Shown here piece by piece: positions 32,260-44,528 of a stretch of DNA of 64,000 bases. Made by a program: the position numbers and the translations under genes. The stretch comes from Cryptomeria japonica (Eukaryota > Streptophyta > Pinopsida > Cupressales > Cupressaceae): assembly GCF_030272615.1 (NCBI RefSeq), contig NC_081412.1, forward strand, positions 138,138,747 to 138,202,746, given 5' to 3'. The notes beneath the pieces were generated by a model, which did not search any database, was not told where the DNA came from, and saw only the letters and a list, made by a program, of their open reading frames with translations. Every line of letters starts with the position of its first letter. The stretch's first letter is position 1.

Positions 32260-35200
32260 ATGAGTTTTACAACAATAAGCCCTACTTACACTATTCCTGT
32301 TAGACGAAGCCTTAGAATTAAGTCTTTCCAAGGTTTAATTACTGAGGAGATGGAACCTAATTTGAATGGTCTTTTTAACGAGGACATGGGTAATTCCTCT
32401 AATCCTCTTAATGATGAAGAAGCTCTCCATGAGGTTTCTGTAGAACAACTTTCAAAATTGGATAACCAATTTGATGATTTTCGACAGTGGATGTCTCAAG
32501 AATACCCTGATAGTCAAGCTCTTCCTTTAATTGAGGGTCTAAAATGTATGCTTCAAAGTGATAAGAATGGAATTGATATTTTGCGTGGTATTCCACACAT
32601 TGTGGATTCAAATGTGATGCCTATGAAAAGTTGTGCCGAAACCTTAGGTTATACACAACCTCCTACTCAAGACAATCATTCTATTCCTTTGACGACTTCT
32701 ATTGCTAGTATACCTACTTTTACATCAAACATAATGACTACTTCAATACAAGACATTCCTCCTATGATCACTAGTCATGGGGGCAATCCTTCTTCTTCAA
32801 TTAACCCTCTTCCTTCATTCAATCCGACTTCTTCATTCATTCCTTCAATGAGTGTTCCTATTATATCTCCACAAATGAACATGACGCAAGGGGGCAATTC
32901 ATTTAACCCTTCCATTCCTCCTTGTAGTGTTCCTCCTGTCCAATCATCTCCTATGACTAACTATCATAGTGTCCCACCACCTTACTCTCTACCTTCTTTC
33001 AATAACATAACACCTCCATCACAATCTAACACATCTAATATGAACTCTTCGACTGAAGCGACCATTAACAATCTTGCACAAACTATCTCTTCTTTACAGC
33101 AACAAATTGCCTCTATGAATCAATCTAAGTTTAGTGTGCCCACATTTGATGTTGCGAGCCCACTTTCTCTTGACATTGTTCGACATGTTGAAATTCCGCA
33201 TTTGGAGCTTTATAATGGTAAGGGTGATCCTCTAACACATGTTAAGACCTTTCAAACAATATGTACTGATTTTGCTTATGACCAAAGGTTGCTTGCAAAA
33301 CTGTTTACTAGAACATAAAGAGACAAAGCCCTACAATGGTATTGCTCGTTGCCTTCCTATTCTATTACTTCTTTCGAACAACTTGCAAATGCTTTCATTC
33401 AACAATTTCAAAACAATATAAGTCCTAAAGTTACTTTGATTGATTTAATGCATTGTAAACAAGGTGTTAAAGAAAAAGTGACTGATTTCATTGGTAGATA
33501 TAAGCATTTGTATGCTCAGATTTCTTTTCCAGTGCCTGACAATGATATTCAAAGAATCTTTATTTCTAATTTACAAAAAGATATTCGAGACAAACTCCTA
33601 TTTTCTGAGTTTACTTCTTTCCAACAATTGTGCGCAACTCTTCACAATTATCAACTGACTGTGAGTCAAATGGAACAATCACATCCTATGGCTCCGAGTG
33701 ATAAGGGTGATAGTAGTCAACAACCATTTGGGAAGTTTAAACCGAACAGAGAGTCCATTAAATTCAATGAAAACATCATCAACAACAATATGAATGCAGC
33801 ATCAGGTGTGTCTCCTATTTCTAAGTTTTTCAAGAAAGAAAGAAAGTTTACTCCTTTGAATGAATCATTGCATAGTATTATGAATAAGTTATTGGAACAA
33901 AATGTGCTTACTCTTCCTCCTATAAGGCAAATTGATCCTGCAAAGATAAATTCACCTTATTTTGATAACAAATCTTTTTGTCAATTTCATCGTCAACCTG
34001 GGCATGATACTGAAAAATGTTTTGCTTTAAAGGGGAAAATTCAAGATTTGATTGATAATAATACTATCTCTGTTTCTGGAGTGAATGATAAAGGCAACAC
34101 ATCTGTAGCTCCTCCTAACCAAAATCTTCAGATTTTCACTGATCCATTGCCTTCTCATACCTCTAATGCGATTGATACTACTGATTCCTCTGTTTCACCT
34201 GATGATCTCGTGTCTATGACTCCGAATGTGATTAACTTTGTAGAGCAGCAGAAAATCCCTAAAGAACTTTCCATCACCTTTGATTCTAGCGAAACTATCA
34301 GGGCACCTAATGGTCCTTTATATATAGTTGCAAAAGTCAAAAATACACCTTGCCGTGGAGTGCTTATTGATCCTTCTTGTATGGTTAATATCATTACTGA
34401 AGAATTTCTTTTTACTTTGCAATTGAATCAAGTAATCTATGATGAAACAGATGTGGTTGTGAAATTATTTGATGCATTTTCTTCTCCTGCAATTGGTTCT
34501 ATTACATTACCTATTGAAGTTCATAACAAATCCCTTGATGTGAACTTTGCTATTATTCCATCTTCCGAACAATTTCATGTGAAGCTTGGCTATCCTTGGC
34601 TATCTTCCATGAAAGCTATTGCTTCTCCTATTCACAAGTGTTTAAAATTTCCCCATAATGGTGAAGTTGTTACTGTCAATCATAGTCTCTTTAAACCAGC
34701 TGAAAGAACTTCTAGCGTTCCTATTGATTACTTTTGGCCTAAACAATTCCAATCTCTTCCTCCGCGAAGTGATCATCTTTTCAAATCTTATCAAAGGTGG
34801 AAAAAAGATATGATCCTTTCTCTAAGTGAACCTAGAACACCCAAACTTGATATTCCTATCATTCTTGAGAAGGAAGTTCTTCCTTTGAAAGATAAAACTA
34901 ATGTCTTTCCTCAAGAAGATTCCTCACCCATTCCTATGGATGTGACTATGCCTATATCTAATAAACTTCCCAAAAGTAGACCTATCCCTCCTCGTCATGA
35001 TGGACTTGGTCTCCTTCCAAAACCAAATATTCCTCCCTTATATGGAGCAGTTCCTCCTCCTTCCTCCTATGGAGAGAAGAGACCTTCCTCTTCTCCTATT
35101 TTTTAGTCTAAGAGACCACAACCTAAACACCCAAGTGATAAGGATGAGAACATTCCTCCTCCTCAATCTTCGCAACTTCCTACTAAGACTAGACAAAATC

Positions 35201-35655
35201 ATTCTGCACGTGAACGCCGGCGAAAGCGTCGTCTTAGAGCTCAAACTTTGCAATCCCCAAAAACACCTTCAACTAGTATTATTCCATTTTCTCCTCAGCC
35301 GGAAATTGAGCCAAAATCTCCTAAACATAAGATGCATGATGGTCTTGATCCTGTGCGAGTTAAAGACCCTATTTTTATAAATCTTGATGATGATATAGAT
35401 GAAAATGTTACTTCTCTTGCTTCTGATAGTGAATATGAACTTGTTGATGTTGATAACCATTTATCTAATGAATTTTCTTAAGCACTTATCCTAGCTCCTA
35501 GACAAGAACAACGTGGCTTGGAACATGAACATAGCCCTTGTTTGGATCTTGTGATAGCTCCATCTGCTGTGTTGAATGTTCCTCCTCTAGCATGTTCCCT
35601 ACCTTCCCAAAACGTTGATCAGCAAGATTGGGGGGTAGATGACGTGCTAGACTAG
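32260..35655 (+). pseudogene. TRGAG1 long gag-like frame with protease-like domain, three stops
   Basis: One frame of 1132 codons from the ATG at 32260, without frameshifts. Residues 1-270 are Ser/Pro/Asn-rich. The retrotransposon Gag domain (HLELYNGKGDPLTHVKTF, then RDKALQWYCSLP and FIGRYKHLYAQI) spans about 305-470. A CQFH...H...C motif near residues 573-590 may be a variant zinc knuckle. A retropepsin-like segment near residue 700 has IDPSCMVNI, where DSG or DPG is usual, so catalysis is doubtful. The C-terminus is Pro-rich, then basic (RERRRKRRLR), then acidic. Stops: TAA 33316-33318, TAG 35104-35106, TAA 35479-35481. Each is compatible with C-to-T at a CAA or CAG codon. It would supply particle protein only. 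Confidence 0.88.
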
Positions 35656-36383
35656 TTTCATTAGCATAGTAGATTCTCTCCTCCTCTATTTCTTTTGTTA
35701 CTTCTTCTATATGTTACTCTCATTCTTCTATTTGTTGTCCTTAGTGTTGTCTACTTGACGACGATGCAAAACGTTGAGATCTCTCGATCTCTCTCATGTT
35801 GACTCAAAAGACACATGTGTTCCCTTCTTCTAGGTGACCTTCCTTGATTGGGGAATGAAGAACAATTATGCATACATACATATGATATACATGAATAATC
35901 ATATAGCATACTGACCTCGAGGAAAGCGAAGTCACCTTGTGCTTTGTGTTTTGTGTCTATTATCCTTGGGCTTATCTCACACTTGGGGGCTAAATCCTTG
36001 CGATAACGTGCTCCTTTCCTTTCTCATTTCTTATATGTATCACTACCTTAAAGCAATCACCCTCGGTGAGGCGTGTGCGATCTCTTTAACGTAGGGGGGC
36101 ATAAATCCCGTTCATATCTTTTCAAGATACTTGAAAATTTCTTGACAAATTTTGCCTTGAAGATTTTTGATATCTTTCTTGCATGACTCATAGTGAGGGA
36201 ACCTTACTACTGACAGTCATGGTTCTCCCTCGTGATCTTCCCTTTTACTTTGTCAATCGAAGTCGTAAGATCCTTAGTCCACTGGGGGCTTGGTGTATCT
36301 TGCCTCCTTGACATGGTGAAAGTCTTTCAATATTGTTTCCTTGTACTTTACCGGAAGTATGAGCATATGCTTATACTCCTGCT
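35656..36383 (+). other. TRGAG1 non-coding 3' internal region
   Basis: No supported frame. It contains three extra G-run words resembling the polypurine tract (35983-35995, 36091-36105, 36281-36290), spaced 100-200 bp apart. Confidence 0.65.
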
Positions 36384-36398
36384 AAAGTGGGGGCTAAA
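36384..36398 (+). other. TRGAG1 polypurine tract
   Basis: AAAGTGGGGGCTAAA directly before TGTAGCATCC of the 3' LTR. Confidence 0.9.
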
Positions 36399-37633
36399 TG
36401 TAGCATCCTAAAATTGCGACACTTGCAATTTCGACCGCATTTGGGTCTTCATGATGGCGACGCAACATTGAACCTGAATGGAGACCCCGAAACTTGTTCA
36501 TGACATCAAAAATTGCATTTTTCCAGCACCCTGGCCTGATCCTCCTTGCACCCTGCTGTCCCGGGAGGTGGGACCAGAGCGCCTAGTGCCCTGGTCCTTC
36601 AGGACTAGGGCGCCCAACGCCCTAGTCCCTGGCCCTATTTTGGGCCCGGTCTCCTATGGGACTTCGGGCCTTTTTGTTTGCAATTTGGAAAATAACATTT
36701 CCTGGTCGGCCTAAGGTCGGGAAAATTAGTCTTTTAACCCTAATTGGCAAGTATATAAACTACATTTCCTCTCCCATTTTGGGAAGGAAGGACATATGTG
36801 TACAAGACGTGGAAACGATACTCAAACATTCAAGCATTCAAGCATTCCTTCAAACAATTGATCATTCTAAGTCTCCATTCAAGGCTAGGTGTTGCATTCA
36901 AGACAAGGATTCAACCATTGAAGAGGAGATCACATGCTACAACATACAACATACAACAAACAACAACATCTATACCTTCGCATATAAGGATACAAACATC
37001 CTTACAACAAGGTACTAGTACTTGTTTTACATTACAGTCATTTACATTTATAGCATTTCTCATTTCTTGGTTAATTCCAAAACCGGGGTTTGACCTAAGG
37101 GAAAACCCCTAATCCCTAACCCCCCAATCGTCTTTGCTTTTCTGTGTGTAGGTTGCAGGTATGCGGCTGAAATTGAATATCTAGAATCCTTGTGCAGAGA
37201 CGAACAGATCCCCCTTTATTTCGCGGATTTTTCGGAGGACCGTGTGCACACCGGGCGCCATCGTCCCGTCAACTTTTTCTCAAATTTGCAGGACAGTGTC
37301 GTCTCGACATTTTACTACTAATTCCAGGTCCGCAGCTTCATATCATATCCCTATCTCTGTTTATAAGCGAATATTTCCCACTTTACATGCATTCCTAGCT
37401 TAATCATTTTATCTACATTCTTTACAAAAGAGGGTATCCTTGCTATCACAACCCTTGAAACTCATATAGAATCCAATCTTGCATTGCATGGGAATTGATC
37501 TTGTGGGTTTCAACCCCTCTTTTGAATGTAAAGTCTCTCCTAAGTGAAAACCATCAACCCTAGTGACTCTCCCTTCTCTCTCCTCGGAGTTGGGGAGGGG
37601 AGGACGACTAGGGTTCGATTTTTCCGCTTTACA
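36399..37633 (+). repeat. TRGAG1 3' LTR
   Basis: 1235 bp, ends TGTAGCATCC...GCTTTACA, followed by the TSD acaac (37634-37638). It has two GC-rich hairpin units where the 5' LTR has three. Confidence 0.95.
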
Positions 37634-37638
37634 ACAAC

Positions 37639-38210
37639 ATGCGAATCTCAATCCTTATTCTAAGTTCTACTACCTCTTCCCTTACAAATGATTACATAGC
37701 ATCATATTTATACCTATCGAAACATATCCGAGTCTGCCTCAAAAGATTGCATTCACCCATGTAGGAAAAATGAAACATGTAATTAGGTTGGCCCTAAGAT
37801 TTAAGAAATATTTCCGAAAAATAACAACCAAGTGATGCAAATCAGTAGGAAGGTCAGGCACACGCTAGGGAAATTAAAAAAAGACCCAAGATGAATCCAC
37901 ACACCAAGAATTGTGTCGATAATGAAGGAAAACCAATTGGTAAGCGCAAGAACTATCTTGGGAACCCAAAGGAAGCCAACAGGAAGCGATAACTGACCGA
38001 AGAAGAACCCAAATGAATTAGAAATTTGGAATCAACCACATGAAACCACCAGGAAATTGCAAATAAGATCTACCACAAATAACAAGTAACTACTGGTACA
38101 TACCGGTAAGAATACAAAAATTGTACAAAGAACTAAACAAGAAAGGAAATGAAAGAAAATATTTTTGGTTAATGCAAGATTTCTCATCGACCGTGGATGC
38201 TCTTGCATCA
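37639..38210 (-). repeat. Gyp2 5' LTR, second piece
   Basis: It matches 26947-27519 and ends tcttgcatca. With 29562-29811 it totals about 822 bp, equal to the other Gyp2 LTR. The following aactc (38211-38215) is the Gyp2 TSD. Confidence 0.94.
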
Positions 38211-39782
38211 AACTCACAACACCAGATGTATGAGGAAAAACAAATATGGGAGAAAAACCTTGGTGAGAAATATTGTTGGAGTCTACTTCTCTAATCCAAC
38301 CTCACAATGAAATAACAACTTACAATGATTTAGGCCACCAACCCCTACTGATTTGGGACACAAACCTAAGGAGTACCAACCCCTACTAATTTAGGGCACC
38401 AACCCAAGGAGCGCCAACCCCTACACCAAGCACCAACTCAATGTAATGCAATGAAATACAACTTGATACAATAATAGCACTTTATTACAAATGAGTTTTA
38501 CAACACATCATCAACTGATATCTGTCAGTTACCAACCTCATTTGTTTCACAGGTTCTTCCATTATCTATTATCAAATTGCTCTCTGATCACTTACCGATT
38601 ACTCTCTGCCTTTCTTATCTTTCTCAAAAACTCACCCTACATAGTATCACACTTGGATGCCTTCCTAACCATTCAATCTTTATCGGTACTCTTGACTATT
38701 AAGATTATAATACTTTACCAGTTACTCTGTCTCTATCAGTTATAACCTCTCACTGGTTCATCTTGCTAACTCTACACTTTGACTCTCTGTGAAATAACTC
38801 CAATGCAGATAGTCTCTCTTCTTGCTCAAGCTCTCTTCTTACTCTCAAATCACATCCAACATCACATTTTCAGTCTCGAGTTCACATATTTATATGTGAG
38901 GATTCCTGCCAAAAGAAACATTCAAATGGTGACGTGCTAGGGTTTTCCTCTACCAACTCAATCCGTATCAAATCTAATCAGATCTTCTTTTCTGAAATGA
39001 TGATCAACATCATGTCAATCAATGCTGCCATATCCTTGCCTTCCAATACACATTTTCTATTTTTAGATGTCTACAGCATGCTTTTCGACCCTTCTTTGTA
39101 CATCACCATTAATGCTTCAACCTTTTCCTTCGACCAGCAACCTCAAGGATTAGATTGTCCTACAGAATCAACTCAATCATCTTGCCTCTCTATCTTCCTC
39201 GAGCCACAACATTCTGCCATCGTTCCATGATTTGTAGGTTCTTTGTTAATGTCGACCTACTCGTCAAACTACCACGTCGATGAACACTTCACTGACCTTT
39301 GTGTGCTCGCCACCTGGTGTCCACTTTTCATCCTTGTCGACATCCACCTATGCTCAGACTGCAAAGTTAGTTTGACATCCTTCACCAACCAAAAATTACT
39401 ACTGGTTCAACTCACCTTACCGGTATAACCTAACTACCAATGGACCTTCATACCTGCTAACACTTTCCTCTGTCAATGGATCAACTTGGTCTTCCATAAA
39501 AAATGCTGGTCCATTTACCGATTGCATTATACTTCTCTTTGTCTACCAGTAATCACATCCCTCTATTCTTCTTTTCTTCTTTGCTTGCTTGCCAGCAGTC
39601 TTGCTTTACTAGTAGATGCTACACTTCATGTGTGCCAGTAACATACATTTTTTGTCTACTTATAGACTCCATCCTTCATACCACTTGACATCACTATTTA
39701 CTTCACCCATACTGGTCACCACTACTTACTCGCTGACAACCATTCCATACTAGTTGACATCATTGACAACATAATACCAAGA
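38211..39782 (-). repeat. Cop3 5' LTR, second piece
   Basis: It matches 18681-19011 and 20552-21793 of the left LTR without the nested solo LTR, and so gives the empty site for that insertion (junction near 38579). It ends taccaaga, a decayed form of ttccaaca, then ttttt (39783-39787). Confidence 0.88.
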
Positions 39783-39787
39783 TTTTT

Positions 39788-39974
39788 GGACATCACTGAT
39801 ACAAGATGTCTCATCCAATCTGTGACCTCTCAAATGGGTATTTCCAAAAAAATGAGGGGAAGAAAGACCAATAAGCAAAAAAGGGAGGATGAGGCCATGA
39901 AGAAGGGATTTTTGAGTATATCTGATCTCCTTAAATTATCCAAGGGAGCCAATGACTCCCTTGGAAGGAAATGA
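39788..39974 (+). pseudogene. LINE ORF1, C-terminal end
   Basis: It continues ORF1 in frame after Cop3 (LDITDTRCLIQSVTSQ) through a very basic stretch (KKMRGRKTNKQKRED). It ends at TGA 39972-39974, which overlaps the ORF2 start codon. The basic tail suits RNA binding. Confidence 0.75.
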
Positions 39975-41951
39975 GAATAATATCATGGAATGTCAGGTGT
40001 CTTATGACCCCTGACAAGAGAAGACTAGTTAAGCAATGTTTGGTAAAGGAGAATTCAGAGATCATCCTTATCTAAGAAACAGAGTTTAATCAAGATTGTA
40101 GTGAGAGTTTTGTGAAGTATTGCAAAAATTCGGAAGGTATTTTTTAGGAAGCTTGTGGCCAATTTGGTGGTTTGGGGATTATGTGGAACCCCAACTCCAT
40201 TCACCTCTCCATCATTGGTAGAGGCAAACACTAGATCATGGGAGAGGGAAGGCATCTCAATTTCAGTCATTCATTCTAGCTTTTCAATATATATGAACCC
40301 TCCAAGCTAGAGGAGAAGACCAAATTATGAAGATTATTAATGGATTTGATGTGGGGCTCAAAATATAAGGAGATAATCATCTATGGGAACTTCAATGTGA
40401 TCCTTAATCTTAAGGAAAAATCTGGTAGTCTGGTTAGGAATAGCAAAGCAATTTTGGAATTTGGACAGTTTGTGCAAGACTCCCAACTATGTGATATTGA
40501 ACCGAATAATGGTATATTTATGTGCACCAACAAGAGGGAAGGGTTTACAAATATCTCAGAGAGACTTGACCTTTTCCTCATTAGTAAAGCCTAGGTGAAG
40601 AGTGATCTTACCTTCTCTTTGTTGATTATGCCTTACTCAACCTCAGACCACTTTCTAATTCTGTTGCAAATAGACTTCCCTTTTTTAGAAATTGAAAGGA
40701 TATTTCAAATTCCAATCTATGTGGTGACGAGATAATTGTTTGTTGGCCAATTTGAAGTGTTGGTGGAAGGAGAGTAACCATTTTAAAGGAACTCTTAGTT
40801 TTCATTTTTCCTACAAATTAAACTATATGAAGAAAAAGTTGAAGGAGTGGAATGGCTCTCAATTCAAAAATATTTTTGCTGAAAAATAATGGGTTGAGGA
40901 GAGATTGAGAGGATCAATGAGAAGATTGTCACTTTTGGGATGGGGGCAACTGAATACAGAGAAGAGAATATTCTCAAAGCATCACTAATGGAACTCTTGG
41001 CTAGAGAAGAACTATTCTGGAAGGACAAAGCGTGTGAGGAATGGCTCAAGGAAGGTGACTTGAACATGAGTTTTTTTCGTGCCTCGGTCAAAGAAAGGAG
41101 AAGTTTGAATAGAATTAACAGGATTATAAATAACAGGGGTGAGTGGTGCATGGACTCGGAGTTGATCGAGGAAGAGGTTGTTTGATTCTTCAAACCAATG
41201 TTGTGTAATGAGGAGCTGAGTGATTGTCTCTTATGAGTAAGGTGCTTGATGTGATACCTAAACTTGTTACAAGTGAGCACAATAATATGCTTAATGGTAA
41301 ATTCACTCGGGAGGAGGTTAAAATAGTTGTATTCCAATTACATCCCAAAAAAGTGCCAGGCTTAGACGGTTTTCCAGCCAACTTCTTCCAGTAATGTTGG
41401 GTGTTCATGGGAGAGGACATATTCAGACTGATGGAGAATATTTAGTTACATAAAAAAATTGTTAGGAATATGAACAATATAGTAGTGGTTTTGATCCCTA
41501 AAAAGAAGGAATGCGAGTACATGACAGATTACAGACCGATCTCACTATGTAATACCATTTTAAAAATATTTACTAAAGCCATGGCGGACAGACTTAAAAA
41601 ATTCTCCCCTCTATTGTTGCAGAAGAACGGAATGGTTTTACACTAGGAAGGGATATAACAGATAGCATCATTCTAACCTCAAAGGTATGTCATTCAACAA
41701 AAAGTAGCAAGGCTAAAGGTATGACAATTAAATTGGATGTGAGTAAGGCTTATGATAGAGTTTATTGAAAATTCTTGTTTGAAGTTCTTGATAGATTTGG
41801 GTTTTCCAAATAGTGGATTAGCAGTGTGCAAGCATGTATATCATGTCCTAGATTTTCTATTGTGGTTAACGGTTCACTCTTTGGTTTTTTTGAGTCACAA
41901 AATGGTCTTCGATAGGGAGACCCCTTATCCCCTTTCTTATTTTGTTAATGG
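39971..41951 (+). pseudogene. LINE ORF2, endonuclease and first half of RT
   Basis: The start ATG at 39971 gives MRIISWNVRCL, the standard opening of plant LINE APE endonuclease. Later endonuclease blocks are LI*ETEF (usually LQETK, stop at about 40073), IYGNFNVIL near 40380 and RLDLFLIS near 40565, followed by a TSDHF block near 40645. RT opens near 41480 (VVLIPKKKECEYMTDYRPISLCN) and has the first catalytic region KLDVSKAYDRVYW near 41735 and GDPLIPFLILLM at 41905-41950. Several frameshifts and stops are present. The protein would nick DNA and copy LINE RNA at the target. The solo LTR at 41952 interrupts it. Confidence 0.87.
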
Positions 41952-43122
41952 TGATAGTCCTAAAAAAGGTTGTGCAAAAATATTTATGCCTTAGTCAAAA
42001 TTTTGGTCATTTTGATTTTATCTTGCTTTTTGTCTTGTGTTTTAGGCTCATGGTTTAGGGTTTATGCATTTTGATTAAGTCTTTTATAAAAACCCTATGC
42101 CTATTATAATTTGGCATTACTTTTTCTCTACTTAAATCCAAGGGTCTACTTACTGTTGGCAGGGCCATATATTTCCTAGACATTAAATTATTTTTATGTC
42201 GGGCCCCTATTAATATTTTCCTCTGTCTGCACTTTATTCTTCATCCTAGGTGGGTCCCCTTTTTAAATTTTCTAGTGGGTGCCTTATTAGTTTTCCTAGG
42301 TCAACCTTAATATTTCAGCCGATGTCTTTTTGTTAACAGTTGAGCTACTAAAAGTTCCTGCATTTTGTATGTGGTTTATCGGATGAAGATGTTTTAATTT
42401 CTGCAAAAAAGTAATCAATGTTTAACTAGCTGAAGACTAGCAGTTACTGTGGTCAGGAGGTAAAGATCGAGCAGATCTGATAGCTCTCATAACCCTATGA
42501 TTGAAGATGCTTGAATGTTATGGATCACAACATCATGAGATGATGCCACATGTCTTAGGTGGGCTAAGGTAATTCGATGGTGACTGCTGACTGAGGTGAG
42601 GTGGAGGTCAATGCCACATGTGATGGTCAATGTCAAATTGACTAGTATGGATTGTGTGATGTGCCAACATGGAGGAAGATCGACGACTGAGATTCAAAAT
42701 TCATTTCAAAATGAATTCATGTCGTTTCATCACGCGCGTGAGCAGGTAATGGTGGATGGGGTCTGGTATGCTAATAGAGGAATAATGAAAGAGAGAAATA
42801 TTCTTATTTTAATTTACCAGAGGTATTTCAAGCATGAGCAAAGAAATTTTAAGAACCAAAGAAGAATGGAATGAGCTCTTGCAGTGCAAAGTTAGGGTTT
42901 TTGGTGCGTTTAAAGCATTTTGGCATCTTGCATCGGTTATTTTTTTGGGAAATGAACCCAGTATGTCATGAGCCCATATCAGATCTTCATCAGGAAACAA
43001 AAAAAGGCATAAAGAATATCAGAGAGATAGTTGGGATATTTTGTAGCACAATCATGTATGATCGGTCATTTTTGAATGATAGGTGTCTCTTCTGACCCAT
43101 AGCTTATTTTTTCCCTTGTTTC

Positions 43123-43130
43123 TATAAAAG
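43123..43130 (+). promoter_or_regulatory. TATA box of the solo LTR
   Basis: TATAAAAG followed by ggaattcaagg, a strong TATA-type promoter word inside the solo LTR. A second candidate, tataaaaa, is at 42085-42092. Confidence 0.5.
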
Positions 43131-44528
43131 GGAATTCAAGGCCATGAGACAAGGTTCCGAATTTGTAGTTCCTTTGGGGTTCCTTTTCTGGTTCCAATAG
43201 TTAGTCTAGGTGAAATGAGCAAGCTCTAAAGTGATTTACAGAGCAATGAAAAGCATTTAGCATCAAGATTTGTGCAGGTTCTTGAAGGAGTTATATGTAA
43301 ATTATTTTCTAATAAAAGATAGTTGATCAAGTCAATAAAATATAATTCAAATCCATTTCTCTAGATATAATTCTATCATATTTTGAATGAGTAGAATCAA
43401 GGGTTTTTTTAATTCGTTGCACTTGTTGTTCAACAAATTTGGTTAACCCAAGAACACCTGCAATTCTTCTATGAAATAACCAATTTCAGTCTACAAAACA
43501 CATCAAGGCTTGGACAACATAACATAGGAGCTTAATTGATCCTCCTGCACTTTAGGTTATGCTAGACCTAGGGTGGGACACCCTTTTGATGCATTAAATA
43601 CAACAATCATAAACATATGACTGCATCAACAATGAGCAGATATATCATTCCACAAACTCACCCAATTTAGAAACACACTACAGATTGGCTAGATCTGCAT
43701 AAATCATAGATGAAAATAGAGCTTGGAATGAAAAGCACACACCCCTAAACATAAAGGGAAATAGTTTTGTCTTTAATTTGAATTAATCTAAAACTATCCC
43801 CAAATCTACAAGACCAGTGCCTTGTTCATTGGGCAACAGAGTCACACACAAAACTGTAAATCTGCATCCTAGTCACAAATTGGTTCTCCTTAAATGATAT
43901 TCCTACATTAATACCTTATACTAATGTCTTACTCAATCCATTCACAAGATCATCAGATCTGGGACACATATTTTATTTATTCATGACTGATTACAAAGTT
44001 TAAAACCTTCATTGAAGGATACCCACAAACAATCACACAACCTCCTTGAAATTGACAAATTTCATCCCCCTTGAGGATTGAATTTATAATAATGAAATAC
44101 ATACACAGAGACAATATTGTGGGAAATTACTCATGACTAACACAAGTAAGATCTGCAACTAGAAAACATCTGCTATCCTACAATGTAAACTTTGTACCCT
44201 GAAACAAACCAAAGAATTCTACAAACTTGGGTCAAGAAGTTCAGAAATGGAAGCCATGAAAACTGGAGCACTTCCTCATAGAATTCTGGAACCTCTACAA
44301 TTGAGAAGAAATTGGAATAAGAAGGAGAGGGAAAAAGATCAGATTTCATCAGAACAAGCCAAGTGTCTCTTTTTCCAATTCAATTTCAATTCCTTCATTT
44401 TTCCCATGGAAACTTCTCTCAAAATATCTGATCTTTGTTGAAACAAACTTCATAAGTGCATTCCTCATCTTGAAATCTTTCTGGTGATATATAATACTTG
44501 GTATTTTGACCAAAAATAGACCTTTGAG

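Larger units (their letters stand above)
29812..37633 (+). mobile_element. TRGAG1: non-autonomous LTR element with one very long gag-like frame
   Basis: 7822 bp with LTRs of 1265 bp and 1235 bp, ends TGTAGCATCC...GCTTTACA, and a perfect TSD (acaac). The internal 5.3 kb has a single frame of 1132 codons with Gag and a protease-like domain but no RT, RNase H or integrase. A candidate primer site and a clear polypurine tract show it can in principle be reverse transcribed by another element's enzymes. This matches the published idea of TR-GAG elements. It lies inside the Gyp2 LTR, at the deepest level of the nest. Confidence 0.94.
26697..38210 (-). mobile_element. Gyp2: gag-protease-only gypsy element in Cop3 5' LTR
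   Basis: The LTRs are 823 bp (26697-27519) and about 822 bp (29562-29811 plus 37639-38210). Ends are TGATGCAA...TTGCATCA and the TSD is a perfect aactc (26692-26696 and 38211-38215). The internal region is only 2.04 kb and codes for Gag and protease with a charged tail; RT, RNase H, integrase and chromodomain are absent. LTR and Gag resemble the chromovirus Gyp1. It is therefore a non-autonomous relative that would need chromovirus enzymes in trans. TRGAG1 is inserted in its right LTR. Confidence 0.93.
18516..39782 (-). mobile_element. Cop3: copia retrotransposon inserted in LINE ORF1
   Basis: Minus-strand element with LTRs of about 1.7 kb once nested insertions are removed (about 1738 and 1692 bp). 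Its target-site repeat is nearly perfect (atttt at 18511-18515, ttttt at 39783-39787). Removing the element and one TSD restores an open ORF1 frame (GEDI then LDITDT). It carries a solo LTR in its left LTR and Gyp2 with TRGAG1 in its right LTR. Gag, protease, integrase, RT and RNase H are all recognisable but broken. Its LTR start and pol resemble Cop2. Confidence 0.9.
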
